Source: Lachnospiraceae bacterium | GTDB lineage: Bacteria > Bacillota > Clostridia > Lachnospirales > Lachnospiraceae | Assembly: GCA_910575105.1 (NCBI GenBank) | Contig: CAJTDK010000019.1 | Location: 1-62,518 of the forward strand | Direction: 5' to 3' | DNA: 62,518 nucleotides | Shown here: in pieces, positions 7,970 to 16,061 of the stretch | Numbering within the stretch: position 1 is the stretch's first letter | Layout of the letters: every line of letters begins with the position of its first letter | Program-made: the position numbers and the translations under genes | The notes under the pieces: generated by a model | The model's database searches: none | The model's input: the letters and a program-made list of their open reading frames with translations, nothing else | What the model was told of the DNA's origin: nothing

Positions 7970-8836
7970 ATGGAAAACATTTTAGAATTGCAACAAATAT
8001 GTAAGTCTTTTCCAAAGTCAAACTTTATATTGGATAAACTCTCTTTTTCATTACCGTATGGGGCTATTCTGGGCTTTGTTGGTGAAAACGGCGCAGGTAA
8101 AACTACCACGATTGGCTGTATTTTAAACACTGTCAGAAAAGACAGCGGTATGGTAAAACTATTTGGAAAAGAAATGCGGGATATTGACACAGACATTCGA
8201 GAAAAAATTGGTGTGGTTTATGACGGAGATAATTTTCCGGGTTTTTGGACGGCGAAACAATTATCTCAAGTCATGGAGGGAATTTATACACAATGGGATA
8301 ATGCCTTATTTCAAAAATATTTAGAGGATTTTCATTTACCTGTTAAACAGAAAATCAAAAATTATTCCAGAGGAATGACAATGAAGCTGGCTATTGCAGT
8401 TGCCTTGTCGCACCACCCGCAATTATTGATTTTGGACGAAGCAACCAGTGGTTTAGACCCCATTATGCGTGATGAAATGCTGGACGTTTTTCTTGAATTT
8501 GTGCAGGAGGAAAGCCATTCTATCCTTTTATCTTCTCATATTACAAGCGATTTAGAAAAAGTTGCAGATTATATTACATTTATTCATAATGGGAAATTGA
8601 TTATGACCGCATCAAAAAATGATTTGGTATATAATTACGCCGTTATGCGTTGCAAGGAAAGTCAGTTCCTTGCATTAGACCCTGGTGATATTATCGCTTA
8701 CCGAAAACGGGATTTTCAGATTGATGTATTAGTTAATAACGGAAAAGAAGCACAACGAAAATATAAAGGTTCTGTTGTAGACCATGTTTCAGTTGATGAA
8801 ATCATGTTGTTATTGGTAAAGGGGGAACGAGTATGA
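7970..8836 (+). CDS. ABC transporter ATP-binding protein
   Basis: 288 residues, a single nucleotide-binding domain: Walker A VGENGAGKTTT (~43-53), signature NYSRGMTMKLAIA (~133-145), Walker B LLILDEATSGLDP (~155-167) and the H-loop SSHI (~192). The C-terminal ~80 residues are a typical extension of the YtrB/BcrA exporter type. With the GntR regulator upstream and the permease overlapping by 4 nt downstream, it forms a three-gene ABC export operon carried as IME cargo. Export or resistance to a peptide or antibiotic is inferred from the organisation, not the substrate site. Confidence 0.88.
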   Translation: MENILELQQICKSFPKSNFILDKLSFSLPYGAILGFVGENGAGKTTTIGCILNTVRKDSGMVKLFGKEMRDIDTDIREKIGVVYDGDNFPGFWTAKQLSQVMEGIYTQWDNALFQKYLEDFHLPVKQKIKNYSRGMTMKLAIAVALSHHPQLLILDEATSGLDPIMRDEMLDVFLEFVQEESHSILLSSHITSDLEKVADYITFIHNGKLIMTASKNDLVYNYAVMRCKESQFLALDPGDIIAYRKRDFQIDVLVNNGKEAQRKYKGSVVDHVSVDEIMLLLVKGERV

Positions 8837-9477
8837 AAGGATTGCTTAAAAATAATTTTTTAACCGTTTATTCTAATGCGAAAGTTTTTTCGATTTTTAT
8901 GCTTATATTGGGGCTTTTTGTTGTTGCGGTTATCAGCCAGCCGCTTCTTATTGGTTACGTTCTGTTAAGCATGGTTGGCTTTTCCGTAAATGCAATTACA
9001 AGCATAAAAAAAGAGTTTATTTCAAAATGGGGAAAATACAAATTAACTTTGCCTGTAAAGAGAGCTGCTATTGTTAAAAGCTATTTTATCAGTCAACTAA
9101 TATGGCTGCTTGTTGGAATACTATATGCAGGAATCGTTATAAGTTTATCATGGGCATTGCATGGTTGCCCTTATGATAATAGCATTGACGTAGTTTCAAT
9201 ATTTGCATTGGGAATCAGTGTAAGTATTTTTACAGGTGCATTTTTCTTTCCATTGCTTTATCTGGGCGGCGAAGAAAGAAGTGATGTATTTTTAGTAATC
9301 AGCTTGCTTTGTGGAATTGGCGTTGTGTTAGGAATTATTAGTGTACTTAATCTTTATTTAGCCCCTGGCGTAACTACAATTCTATTAAGTGCGGCTATTT
9401 TGCTTTTAAGTTCTTTGTTAATGTTCGCTTTATCCTATCCGTTGACCGTGGGTATTTATCACAAAAAAGAATACTAA
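8833..9477 (+). CDS. ABC-2 type permease, 214 aa
   Basis: About six hydrophobic segments across 214 residues (for example IFMLILGLFVVAVISQPLLI, LLVGILYAGIVISLSW, FLVISLLCGIGVVLGIISVL) with a short basic N-terminus. This is the usual build of the ABC-2 permeases paired with YtrB-like ATPases. It overlaps the ATPase gene by 4 nt. It would form the membrane part of the exporter, probably as a dimer. AT-rich codon use shared with the ATPase and regulator, and unlike the GC-richer mobilization genes next door, suggests that the three genes entered the IME together. Confidence 0.82.
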   Translation: MKGLLKNNFLTVYSNAKVFSIFMLILGLFVVAVISQPLLIGYVLLSMVGFSVNAITSIKKEFISKWGKYKLTLPVKRAAIVKSYFISQLIWLLVGILYAGIVISLSWALHGCPYDNSIDVVSIFALGISVSIFTGAFFFPLLYLGGEERSDVFLVISLLCGIGVVLGIISVLNLYLAPGVTTILLSAAILLLSSLLMFALSYPLTVGIYHKKEY

Positions 9478-9512
9478 CTAAATGTATTATGTGGGAGAAA
9501 GGGGGAATTTCT

Positions 9513-9956
9513 ATGCCTTGCACAGAAGCATACAAGGAGCATATCGAATACACATTTAACGCCTTTTGTAAAGTTGTTATACGTTATGCGGTTATCAACG
9601 CATGGCGTGACAGGGATAGACGGCGGCAAAGAGAAATATCTTTTGAATACCTCACCGAAGAAAAGTTTTACCCATTCAGCACGTCAGACACCTATTTCAT
9701 AGACCCCTACAAGCAATACCCGGTTATGATATGCGGTCAGAGGGTTATCCTCACAAACGGGGAGCTTGCCGCCGCCCTGTCCTCTCTGCCGGAGAAAAAG
9801 AGGGAAGTCATTTACCTTTACTTTTTCGGGCGTTACACACAGCAGGAAATCGGGGAACTATACGGACGCTGCCGGAGTACGGCGTGGCATCACATACACA
9901 GTGCCTTGCAAATGCTGCATGAAGAAATGGAGGTGCTTTTCCGTGAGGAATCCTAA
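9513..9956 (+). CDS. Sigma-70 region-4-like regulator
   Basis: 147 residues of the small sigma-factor-like family found in conjugative elements (Tn916 Orf7-like). The C-terminal ~65 residues are region 4 with its HTH (LSSLPEKKREVIYLYFFGRY, then TQQEIGELYGRCRSTAWHHI). The N-terminal part is short and lacks clear core-binding sequence. I start at the ATG at 9513, which has AAAGGGGG eight bases upstream, instead of the earlier ATG at 9489. The next gene overlaps by 14 nt. In Tn916-type elements such proteins control excision and transfer genes; the same role is inferred here. Confidence 0.78.
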   Translation: MPCTEAYKEHIEYTFNAFCKVVIRYAVINAWRDRDRRRQREISFEYLTEEKFYPFSTSDTYFIDPYKQYPVMICGQRVILTNGELAAALSSLPEKKREVIYLYFFGRYTQQEIGELYGRCRSTAWHHIHSALQMLHEEMEVLFREES

Positions 9957-10167
9957 ACTTGTGCCATATGAAACCATTATCCGAGCGACCAGCGGAGAGC
10001 CGGAAGCCATTGACGAGGTTTTACGGCATTACAGCAAGCGAATCCGGCTTGCTTCTCTTGAAAACGGACACGTCAACAAGGACACCGAGGACAATATCAA
10101 ACGGCGGCTTATCGCTGCCCTGTTCCAGTTCCGCTTTGATGAACAGCCATACCCCAAAACTGAATAA
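9943..10167 (+). CDS. HTH_16-like conjugative-element protein, 74 aa
   Basis: 74 residues from the GTG at 9943 (MRNPKLVPYETIIRATSGEP, AIDEVLRHYSKRIRLASLEN). This is the small helix-turn-helix partner usually encoded directly after the sigma-like protein in conjugative and mobilizable elements (Tn916 Orf8-like). It overlaps the sigma-like gene by 14 nt, so the two are translated together and probably work as a pair. A strong terminator follows 30 nt after the stop. Confidence 0.78.
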   Translation: MRNPKLVPYETIIRATSGEPEAIDEVLRHYSKRIRLASLENGHVNKDTEDNIKRRLIAALFQFRFDEQPYPKTE

Positions 10168-10196
10168 CCTCCGCCACATAGAACGGCACACCAAGA

Positions 10197-10228
10197 CAGG
10201 AAATCATAAAAAGGTTTCCTGTTTTTTT
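10197..10228 (+). terminator. Rho-independent terminator
   Basis: CAGGAAA/TTTCCTG stem (10,197-10,203 and 10,215-10,221) followed by seven T residues. It ends the transcription unit of the two regulators. Confidence 0.8.
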
Positions 10229-10820
10229 GCGTTTATATTCGGCGTTTTTGAAAAACCGCCGTATTGCCCCACGAAAAGGGAAACATGACACGCTCTTTGT
10301 TTGGCAGTTTTCAATTTTCGGTGGTGTGGGGAATGAAAGGAAAATGAAGAAATTTCTCAAAATTCCCGCCTATCCGGGCTTGTGTGGTTTTGTAAGGAAT
10401 GAGGGGAAATTTCAGCCAATCAACGTCCATTTTGCATTTTGCTGGTTTGTAGGTATTGGAGAGAAATTTTCCGTAGCCTTGGCAAAATCTCTCCGTATGG
10501 CACTAAAGGTATTGTGAGAGAAATTTTCGCCGGAACGCAACAAACCAGCCGCCAATAGCCGGATAGTAAGCAAAGATACCACACAGCGCAGTTTCTAAGA
10601 GCAAGATTCTACCACAGTACCAAATTTCGCTAATCGCTCATTTTGTCCTATGGGAATCTTGTTGGGGTTGCCACCCCAAGCCCGCCTTTTTGCGGCTTGC
10701 GCCGCTTGAAAAATCCCCGAAAAAATATTTTCGGATTTTTCAAAAAACACTTCCGCTTTGCCCCCTGTTTTTCTCCTATTGGTGAGAGGGCAAACCATAA
10801 AAAGAAAGGAGCTGAAAGCC
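10229..10820. other. Gene-free region upstream of mobC, candidate oriT
   Basis: 590 bp with no gene I can support, directly upstream of mobC where MOBP elements usually have their transfer origin. It holds a direct repeat GAGAGAAATTTTC (about 10,459 and 10,516), a TTGGGG/CCCCAA hairpin (10,662-10,679) and a larger stem-loop at 10,708-10,741 (GAAAAATCC and CCGAAAA pairing with TTTTCGG and ATTTTTC). The last 150 bp are the best oriT candidate; no nic site can be named from sequence alone. Confidence 0.45.
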
Positions 10821-11216
10821 ATGAAAAGATACAACACGCCCCACCGCCACCGGGTAATCAAGACACGCTTGACCGAGGAAGAATACGCCGAGTTTTCCGA
10901 GCGTGTCACCCTCTGCAAAATGAGCCAAGCCGAGTTTATCCGGCAAGCCCTTATTAAGTCAAGCATACGCCCGGTTATCACCGTTTCCCCGGTCAATGAT
11001 GAACTGCTTTCTGCCGTTGGGAAACTCACAGCCGAATACGGGAAAATCGGCGGGAATCTGAACCAGATTGCCCGCTGTCTGAATGAGTATGGCGCACCTT
11101 ATAACGCCCTCTCCCAAGAAGTGCGAGCCGCCACAGCGGAGCTTGCCGCCTTGAAGTTTGAAGTCTTGCAGAAAGTAGGTGAAGCCGTTGGCAACATTCA
11201 AACATATCAGCTCTAA
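10821..11216 (+). CDS. mobC: Relaxosome accessory protein MobC
   Basis: 131 residues. An N-terminal ribbon-helix-helix (RVIKTRLTEEEYAEFSERVT, CKMSQAEFIRQALI) is followed by the conserved MobC core (LTAEYGKIGGNLNQIARCLN). MobC binds near oriT and helps the relaxase melt the strand at the nick site. AAAGGAG precedes the ATG. The relaxase start lies inside its 3' end (38-nt overlap), the usual mobC-mobA arrangement. Confidence 0.88.
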   Translation: MKRYNTPHRHRVIKTRLTEEEYAEFSERVTLCKMSQAEFIRQALIKSSIRPVITVSPVNDELLSAVGKLTAEYGKIGGNLNQIARCLNEYGAPYNALSQEVRAATAELAALKFEVLQKVGEAVGNIQTYQL

Positions 11217-12819
11217 AAATGCCGATTACGGAGCTGCCGAGCAGTACCTAACTTTTGAGCATGACGAGTTTACCATGAAGCCCACCCTTGATAAAAATGG
11301 GCGGCTTCTCCCCCGTGACGATTACCGCATTTCCTCTCTGAATTGCGGCGGGGAAGATTTCGCCATAGCGTGTATGCGCTCCAATCTGAAATACGGCAAG
11401 AACCAGAAACGGGAGGACGTAAAGAGCCACCACTATATTATTTCCTTTGACCCCCGTGACGCACCAGACAACGGCTTGACCGTAGACCGGGCGCAACAGT
11501 TAGGCGAGCAGTTCTGTAAAGAGCATTTCCCCGGACACCAAGCCCTTGTATGCACCCACCCAGATGGGCATAACCACAGCGGAAATATCCATGTGCATAT
11601 CGTAATCAATTCATTGCGGATTGAGGAAGTGCCATTGCTGCCCTACATGGAAAGACCAGCCGACACAAGGGAGGGCTGCAAGCACCGCTGTACGGACGCA
11701 GCTATGGAGTATTTCAAAGCGGAAGTCATGGAGATGTGTCACCGGGAAAACCTCTATCAGATTGATTTACTCCACGGGAGCAAGAACCGAGTTAGCGAGC
11801 GTGAGTATTGGGCAAAACGGAAAGGACAAGCCGCACTGGATAAAGAGAACGCTTCCCAAGCCGCCACAGGAGAGCCGCCCAAACAGACCAAGTTTGAAAC
11901 CGACAAGGAGAAGCTACGGCGCACAATCCGAGCCGCCCTGTCCTCTGCCGTTTCCTTTGAGGATTTTTCCGGGAAGCTGCTGCAACAGGGAGTGACCGTC
12001 AAGGAGAGCCGGGGGAGATTATCGTATCTCACGCCGGACAGGACGAAGCCCATCACCGCCCGGAAACTGGGTGATGATTTTGACCGTGCCGCCGTACTGG
12101 AAACACTCACCCAAAACGCACAGAACGCCGCCAGAGCCGCCGAAAAGCCCCTACCCAAACAGGAATACCCCCGCAGCATAAAAGACCGCTTACAGCGCAA
12201 CAAAGCCGCTGTAAACGCCCCGAAAAATGACGGAGTACAACGCATGGTAGACCGGGAAGCGAAACGAGCCGAGGGCAAGGGTATAGGATATGACCGCTGG
12301 GCGGCTGTTCACAATCTAAAGCAAATGGCGGCTACCGTGAGCATTTACGAGGAATCCGGCTTTTCTTCCCCGGAGGAATTGGAAGCCGCCCTTGCCGCCG
12401 CCAGCGCGGAGCTGTCAAACGTCCATGCGGAACTAAAAACCGTGGAAAGCACTTTGCGGGAGAAAAAGGACTTGCAGAAACAGCTATTGGCGTACATCAA
12501 GACCAAGCCAGCCCGTGACGGATTGCGGGCGCAGAAAACGGAGAAAGCAAAGCGAGCCTACCGGGAACAGCATGAAAGCGAATTTATCATTTCCGAATCT
12601 GCCGCCCGGTATTTTAAGGCACAGGGAATCTCCAAGCTGCCAGCTTCCAAGACCTTACAAACGGAGATTGAGCAGCTTACCAAAGAGAAAAACGCCCTTT
12701 ACAACGAGTACCGGGAGAAGAAAGAGAACGTCCGGGAATTGCAGACCGTGAAAAGCAATCTTGACAAAATATTGCGCCGTGAGCCGGAACGGGGAAAGGG
12801 GCGGGAAAATGAACGGTAA
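11179..12819 (+). CDS. mobA: MOBP-type relaxase
   Basis: 546 residues. The N-terminal ~220 residues are the relaxase domain: an early conserved part (FKHISSKNADYGAAEQYLTF), motif HHYIISFDPRD (~93) and the metal-binding three-histidine signature HNHSGNIHVHIVIN (~134-147). The C-terminal half is coiled-coil rich (~380-540). It nicks oriT and pilots the strand into the channel of the helper ICE. GTG start at 11,179 with AAGTAGGTGA upstream. It overlaps mobC upstream and the Cys-rich gene downstream (11 nt). The frame is intact. It is a different relaxase from the one at 24,929. Confidence 0.9.
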   Translation: MKPLATFKHISSKNADYGAAEQYLTFEHDEFTMKPTLDKNGRLLPRDDYRISSLNCGGEDFAIACMRSNLKYGKNQKREDVKSHHYIISFDPRDAPDNGLTVDRAQQLGEQFCKEHFPGHQALVCTHPDGHNHSGNIHVHIVINSLRIEEVPLLPYMERPADTREGCKHRCTDAAMEYFKAEVMEMCHRENLYQIDLLHGSKNRVSEREYWAKRKGQAALDKENASQAATGEPPKQTKFETDKEKLRRTIRAALSSAVSFEDFSGKLLQQGVTVKESRGRLSYLTPDRTKPITARKLGDDFDRAAVLETLTQNAQNAARAAEKPLPKQEYPRSIKDRLQRNKAAVNAPKNDGVQRMVDREAKRAEGKGIGYDRWAAVHNLKQMAATVSIYEESGFSSPEELEAALAAASAELSNVHAELKTVESTLREKKDLQKQLLAYIKTKPARDGLRAQKTEKAKRAYREQHESEFIISESAARYFKAQGISKLPASKTLQTEIEQLTKEKNALYNEYREKKENVRELQTVKSNLDKILRREPERGKGRENER

Positions 12820-13195
12820 ACGCCCCTACATGGACTACCAGCAGTACAGAGCCGCCCGCCGTCTTGTGCATGAGTGCTGTAACTACGATAACGGCAACTG
12901 CATTGTGCTGGATAATGGAGAGCCTTGTGTATGCGTCCAGAGTATCAGCTATTCGCTTATCTGCCGCTGGTTCATTACCGCCGTTCTGCCGCTGGACGGG
13001 AAACTGGAAGCCGCCTTACTCCACCGGGCAGACAGGAAACGCTGTACCGAGTGCGGCGGGTATTTTCTCCCCAAGTCAAACCGGGGGAAATACTGCCCGG
13101 ATTGCGCCGCAAGAGTGCGCCGCCGGAAAGAAGCCGACAGACAGCGGAAAAGATACCACCTTTCTACGCATTTAGGCTATGAAAGAAGCCCGTAA
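12809..13195 (+). CDS. Cysteine-rich VLP domain protein
   Basis: 128 residues with many cysteines: an N-terminal set (VHECCNYDNGNCIVLDNGEP, CVCVQS) and a C-terminal zinc-ribbon-like set (RCTECGGYFLPKSNRGKYCP, DCAARVRRR). It matches the Cys-rich VLP family encoded after relaxases in Tn4451-like and related mobilizable elements. It probably binds zinc and perhaps nucleic acid; its role in mobilization is not established. The ATG at 12,809 overlaps the relaxase gene by 11 nt and has GGGGCGGG upstream. Confidence 0.82.
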   Translation: MNGKRPYMDYQQYRAARRLVHECCNYDNGNCIVLDNGEPCVCVQSISYSLICRWFITAVLPLDGKLEAALLHRADRKRCTECGGYFLPKSNRGKYCPDCAARVRRRKEADRQRKRYHLSTHLGYERSP

Positions 13196-13241
13196 ATCAA
13201 GGCTTTTTTGACCGCCCTCAAAGGGTAGCCGATACATTTAT

Positions 13242-13277
13242 CCTTTACCCCCGAAAATGCCGTTTTAACTGCGTAAC
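13242..13277 (+). promoter_or_regulatory. Conserved segment upstream of IME replication gene
   Basis: TTTACCCCCGAAAATGCC...ACTGCGTAACAGG here resembles the sequence in front of the ICE replication gene at 2880-2915 (TTATCCCCCGAAACCGC...TACTGCGTAACAA). Same order and similar spacing before two different replication genes points to a shared operator or origin component. Confidence 0.45.
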
Positions 13278-13296
13278 AGGAAGCCACAGACAGGAG

Positions 13297-14061
13297 GTGA
13301 GAACCATAACCGATTACATCACAGCAGACACCATATTGCCCCGTTTTCTGCCCTATCCCTATTTTCTGCTGAAAATGGACTTGTCGCATACCGCAAGGCT
13401 GCTCTATGGGCTGCTTCTTGACCGTTCCACCCTCTCACAGAAGAACGGCTGGCAGGACAGCGAGGGCAGGACGTATATTGTCTATCCCGTTTCGGAGATA
13501 ACGGAAATGCTGGATAAAGGCAGCACCGCCATAAAAAGCGCACTGAACGAGCTGGACGCTGCCGGGCTTCTGGTGAGGGAACGCCGGGGCTTCTCCGCAC
13601 CCAACCGCCTTTATATAAAAATACCGCAAATGCCAGTGGTACAGTTTTCCGACCATATGACCGCCATACAGCCGGAAAACCGACCCTCTGATAGCCGGAA
13701 AAGCGACCCTCATAAGGACGGAAAACCGACCTTTGCGTTGGACGGAAAACCGACCCCTAACCAACTTACTATAAACCAACTAAAAGAGAACCAACGAAAA
13801 GGAGTGAGTGGGGAGCAGCCCGCACCCTTTGGCAGATATAAAAACCTTTTCCTCTCCGAATCCGAGTATGCGGAGCTGAAAGGGGAATACCCGGACAGGC
13901 TGGAACGGTTCATTGAGGAATTGAGCGAGTACATAGCCGCCTACGGGAAAGTGTACGCCAACCATGCCGCCGCTGTCCGTATGTGGGCAAAACGTGACAG
14001 GAAAGGCACAGGAAAGAAAGGAATCCCCGATTATTCCTACAAGGAGGGCGAGAGCCTTTGA
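13297..14061 (+). CDS. Replication initiator protein A (RepA_N family)
   Basis: 254 residues. The N-terminal RepA_N winged-helix domain spans ~1-110 (PRFLPYPYFLLKMDLSHTAR, LLYGLLLDRSTLSQKNGW, then EITEMLDKGSTAIKSALNEL). A repeat-rich linker and a C-terminal helical domain (~180-250, ending DYSYKEGESL as in the 2940 protein) follow. It would initiate replication of the excised circle. The start is unusual: AGGAGGTGA (13,292-13,300) contains the only standard candidate (GTG at 13,297), while the correctly spaced codon downstream is an ATA at 13,306. Translation may begin at ATA, or inefficiently at GTG. It is followed closely by the DnaC-like gene, an initiator-loader pair. Confidence 0.82.
   Translation: MRTITDYITADTILPRFLPYPYFLLKMDLSHTARLLYGLLLDRSTLSQKNGWQDSEGRTYIVYPVSEITEMLDKGSTAIKSALNELDAAGLLVRERRGFSAPNRLYIKIPQMPVVQFSDHMTAIQPENRPSDSRKSDPHKDGKPTFALDGKPTPNQLTINQLKENQRKGVSGEQPAPFGRYKNLFLSESEYAELKGEYPDRLERFIEELSEYIAAYGKVYANHAAAVRMWAKRDRKGTGKKGIPDYSYKEGESL
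13673..13757. repeat. Four iteron-like repeats inside IME repA
   Basis: CGGAAAACCGACC-type units start at 13,673, 13,696 (one mismatch), 13,719 and 13,743, spaced 23, 23 and 24 bp, about two helical turns. Each core CGG-AAAA-CCG is palindromic. They encode the linker between the two Rep domains, the place where RepA_N replicons carry their origin. Confidence 0.62.
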
Positions 14062-14123
14062 CCGCATAGACACAACGCCCCGTAAACAGGGCGTAAAAGA
14101 CCATGAACAAGGAGGACGATTTT

Positions 14124-14978
14124 ATGAGTGATTACGATAACGCCATTTTCCGGCTTGCCACGGCACAGGAAGCAGAGCTGGAGGACTATATCGGGGAGGA
14201 CGGGCTTTTATATTGCGGGAGCTGCCGCCAGCCCAAAGAAGCCTACTTCCCGGAGGGCAAGACCTTTTTTGGACGTGACCGCCACCCCAAAGAATGTGAC
14301 TGCCAGAGAAAACGCCGGGAAACGCTGGAAGCCAGCCACCGGGAATATAAGCACCGGGAGGAAGTGGAACGGCTGAAACGAAAGGGATTTACAGACCCGG
14401 CTATGCGGGAATGGACGTTTGAAAACGACAACGGGAAATGCCCCCAAATGCACAAAGCCCATGCTTATGTGGAGTGTTGGGAGGAAATGAAAGCCGGGAA
14501 TATCGGTTATCTGTTATGGGGCATGGTAGGCACAGGCAAAAGCTATTTCGCCGGGTGTATCGCCAACGCCCTCATGGAGAAAGAGGTTTCCGTGTGCATG
14601 ACAAACTTTGCCTTGATACTCAACGACCTTGCCGCCAGCTATAAGGACAGGAACGAGTACATAGCCCGCCTTTGCAGCTTCCCTCTGCTTATCCTTGACG
14701 ATTTCGGCATGGAGCGTGGCACGGAATACGGGCTTGAACAGGTTTACAACGTGATAGACAGCCGATACCGAAGCGGCAAGCCCTTAATCGTGACAACAAA
14801 TTTGACGCTGGAAGAATTGCAGAACCCGGAGGACACCGCCCACGCCCGCATTTATGACCGCCTTACGGAAATGTGTACCCCCGTCTGCATTACCGGGGAG
14901 AATTTCAGGAAAGCCAGAGCAAGGGAGAAAATGGAACGCCTTAAAAAGCTGCTGAACGGAAAGGAGATTTGCCTATGA
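14124..14978 (+). CDS. DnaC-like helicase loader ATPase
   Basis: 284 residues. An N-terminal zinc-binding part has four cysteines (LYCGSCRQPKEAYF and ECDCQRKR). The AAA+ domain follows with Walker A WGMVGTGKSYFA (~138-149), Walker B LLILDDFGMERGTEYG (~190) and a TTNLT sensor-1 segment. It resembles the IstB/DnaC loaders that deliver the host replicative helicase to an element origin. I choose the ATG at 14,124 because AAGGAGG lies 8 nt upstream; the ATG at 14,103 is upstream of that site. It partners the RepA gene just before it, and its stop overlaps tnpW (ATGA). Confidence 0.85.
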   Translation: MSDYDNAIFRLATAQEAELEDYIGEDGLLYCGSCRQPKEAYFPEGKTFFGRDRHPKECDCQRKRRETLEASHREYKHREEVERLKRKGFTDPAMREWTFENDNGKCPQMHKAHAYVECWEEMKAGNIGYLLWGMVGTGKSYFAGCIANALMEKEVSVCMTNFALILNDLAASYKDRNEYIARLCSFPLLILDDFGMERGTEYGLEQVYNVIDSRYRSGKPLIVTTNLTLEELQNPEDTAHARIYDRLTEMCTPVCITGENFRKARAREKMERLKKLLNGKEICL

Positions 14979-15172
14979 CCGACACGCCCAAGAAAAGCAC
15001 CGCCACCACCGCCCGCCGCCCGGATTGCGTGACCGAGGTACGCCGGGGGAACACCGTCCTTGTGGTTTCCGGCTACTTCAAACAAGGCACTACCGCCACC
15101 GCCGCCGACAAGATGATGAAAGTGCTGGAAGCCGAAAGCGCAGCCGGACACAAGCCGCCTTTTACCGCCTAA
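14975..15172 (+). CDS. tnpW: Transposon-encoded protein TnpW
   Basis: 65 residues matching TnpW of the Tn4451 family: a Thr/Ala-rich start and a conserved core (VTEVRRGNTVLVVSGYFKQG, then TATAADKMMKVLEAE). Its function is not known. It is a useful marker that this IME belongs to the Tn4451/Tn5397-like group. It starts inside the stop of the DnaC-like gene (ATGA overlap) and is followed by a hairpin terminator. Confidence 0.85.
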   Translation: MTDTPKKSTATTARRPDCVTEVRRGNTVLVVSGYFKQGTTATAADKMMKVLEAESAAGHKPPFTA

Positions 15173-15187
15173 GTTGTGGCATGGAAA

Positions 15188-15215
15188 AGCGGTCATGCCG
15201 TGGAGCGTGACCGCT
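15188..15215. terminator. Hairpin after tnpW
   Basis: Perfect 8-bp stem AGCGGTCA/TGACCGCT (15,188-15,195 and 15,208-15,215) between convergent tnpW and the DUF6064-like gene. It has no strong T-run, so termination is probable rather than certain. Confidence 0.5.
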
Positions 15216-15240
15216 GGAATAGTAATAAATGACACCATGT

Positions 15241-15843
15241 TTATTTCTTGCTTGATTGCCGTATTTCATTTGCCAGCAGCACGATACCATACAAACCGCA
15301 AATCAGTAGAATTATATCTTCATAGGCATTGAAGATGACTGATTTTATTCCGGTCAATCCCCATATGGTCAGTAAAGCGAGGAGCAGATTGTTTTTTCTT
15401 TTATAGCCAGCATAAACCGTCATGCTTATGCTGATTACGGGGCAAGGCATGATGTATGTTACCATTTGCGGGAAAGAATTACCTAAAAGAATGGAAACAA
15501 AAGGGTACGCTAAATAAAGCACCAGTAGAAACATCTGAAATGCGGTAGGTGTTTTGAGTATATCGTCCTTGTTATGCAGACTTTCGTATAGGAACAGAAC
15601 ACCGCAAGTGATATACAAGGGAAATGCAAAAAATTTCTGAATAGGCTCTGTTCCATACCAAGCGAAAAATCCAATGCCTATAAAGAGGTTAATAATCCCA
15701 AGCGAGAATTTTGCCGCCCACTTTATTTTTTTTGTATAGGACAAAGCAACCGCTATGAGTAAAAAAACGAGTAATGCAATTTGGATTATCCATGTTTGTC
15801 TGTTGTAATTGCCGATAACATCCCAAAAAACTTGTGCGTCCAT
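15241..15843 (-). CDS. Membrane protein, DUF6064-like
   Basis: 200 residues with about six hydrophobic segments (IIQIALLVFLLIAVALSYT, FSLGIINLFIGIGFFAWYG, FPLYITCGVLFLYESL, FQMFLLVLYLAYPFVSILLG, IILLICGLYGIVLLA). The arrangement FFAWYGTEPIQKFFAFPLY fits the DUF6064 family. The start at 15,843 is chosen because a GGGGG ribosome site sits 7 nt upstream; a longer frame to 15,897 has no such site. It is the only minus-strand gene of the IME and lies between tnpW and the recombinase, so it is probably acquired cargo. Role unknown. Confidence 0.6.
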   Translation of the reverse strand: MDAQVFWDVIGNYNRQTWIIQIALLVFLLIAVALSYTKKIKWAAKFSLGIINLFIGIGFFAWYGTEPIQKFFAFPLYITCGVLFLYESLHNKDDILKTPTAFQMFLLVLYLAYPFVSILLGNSFPQMVTYIMPCPVISISMTVYAGYKRKNNLLLALLTIWGLTGIKSVIFNAYEDIILLICGLYGIVLLANEIRQSSKK

Positions 15844-16061
15844 GTGTTGCCCCCGTAGATTTAGTTTGTCACTTTGTAACGAACTAAAGTATAGCATAAA
15901 AATTTGATATTTTCTATAATAAGCTACTTGCTATAAACCGTAACAAAAAACCGTGATATTTTTCGACATAAAGAAGCAAAAAGGACTGTACAGACAGCCC
16001 CGCCCTATGGTATACTAAGCCTACGGAATAGTGGGACTGGCTGTCGGAAACGGAGGACATT

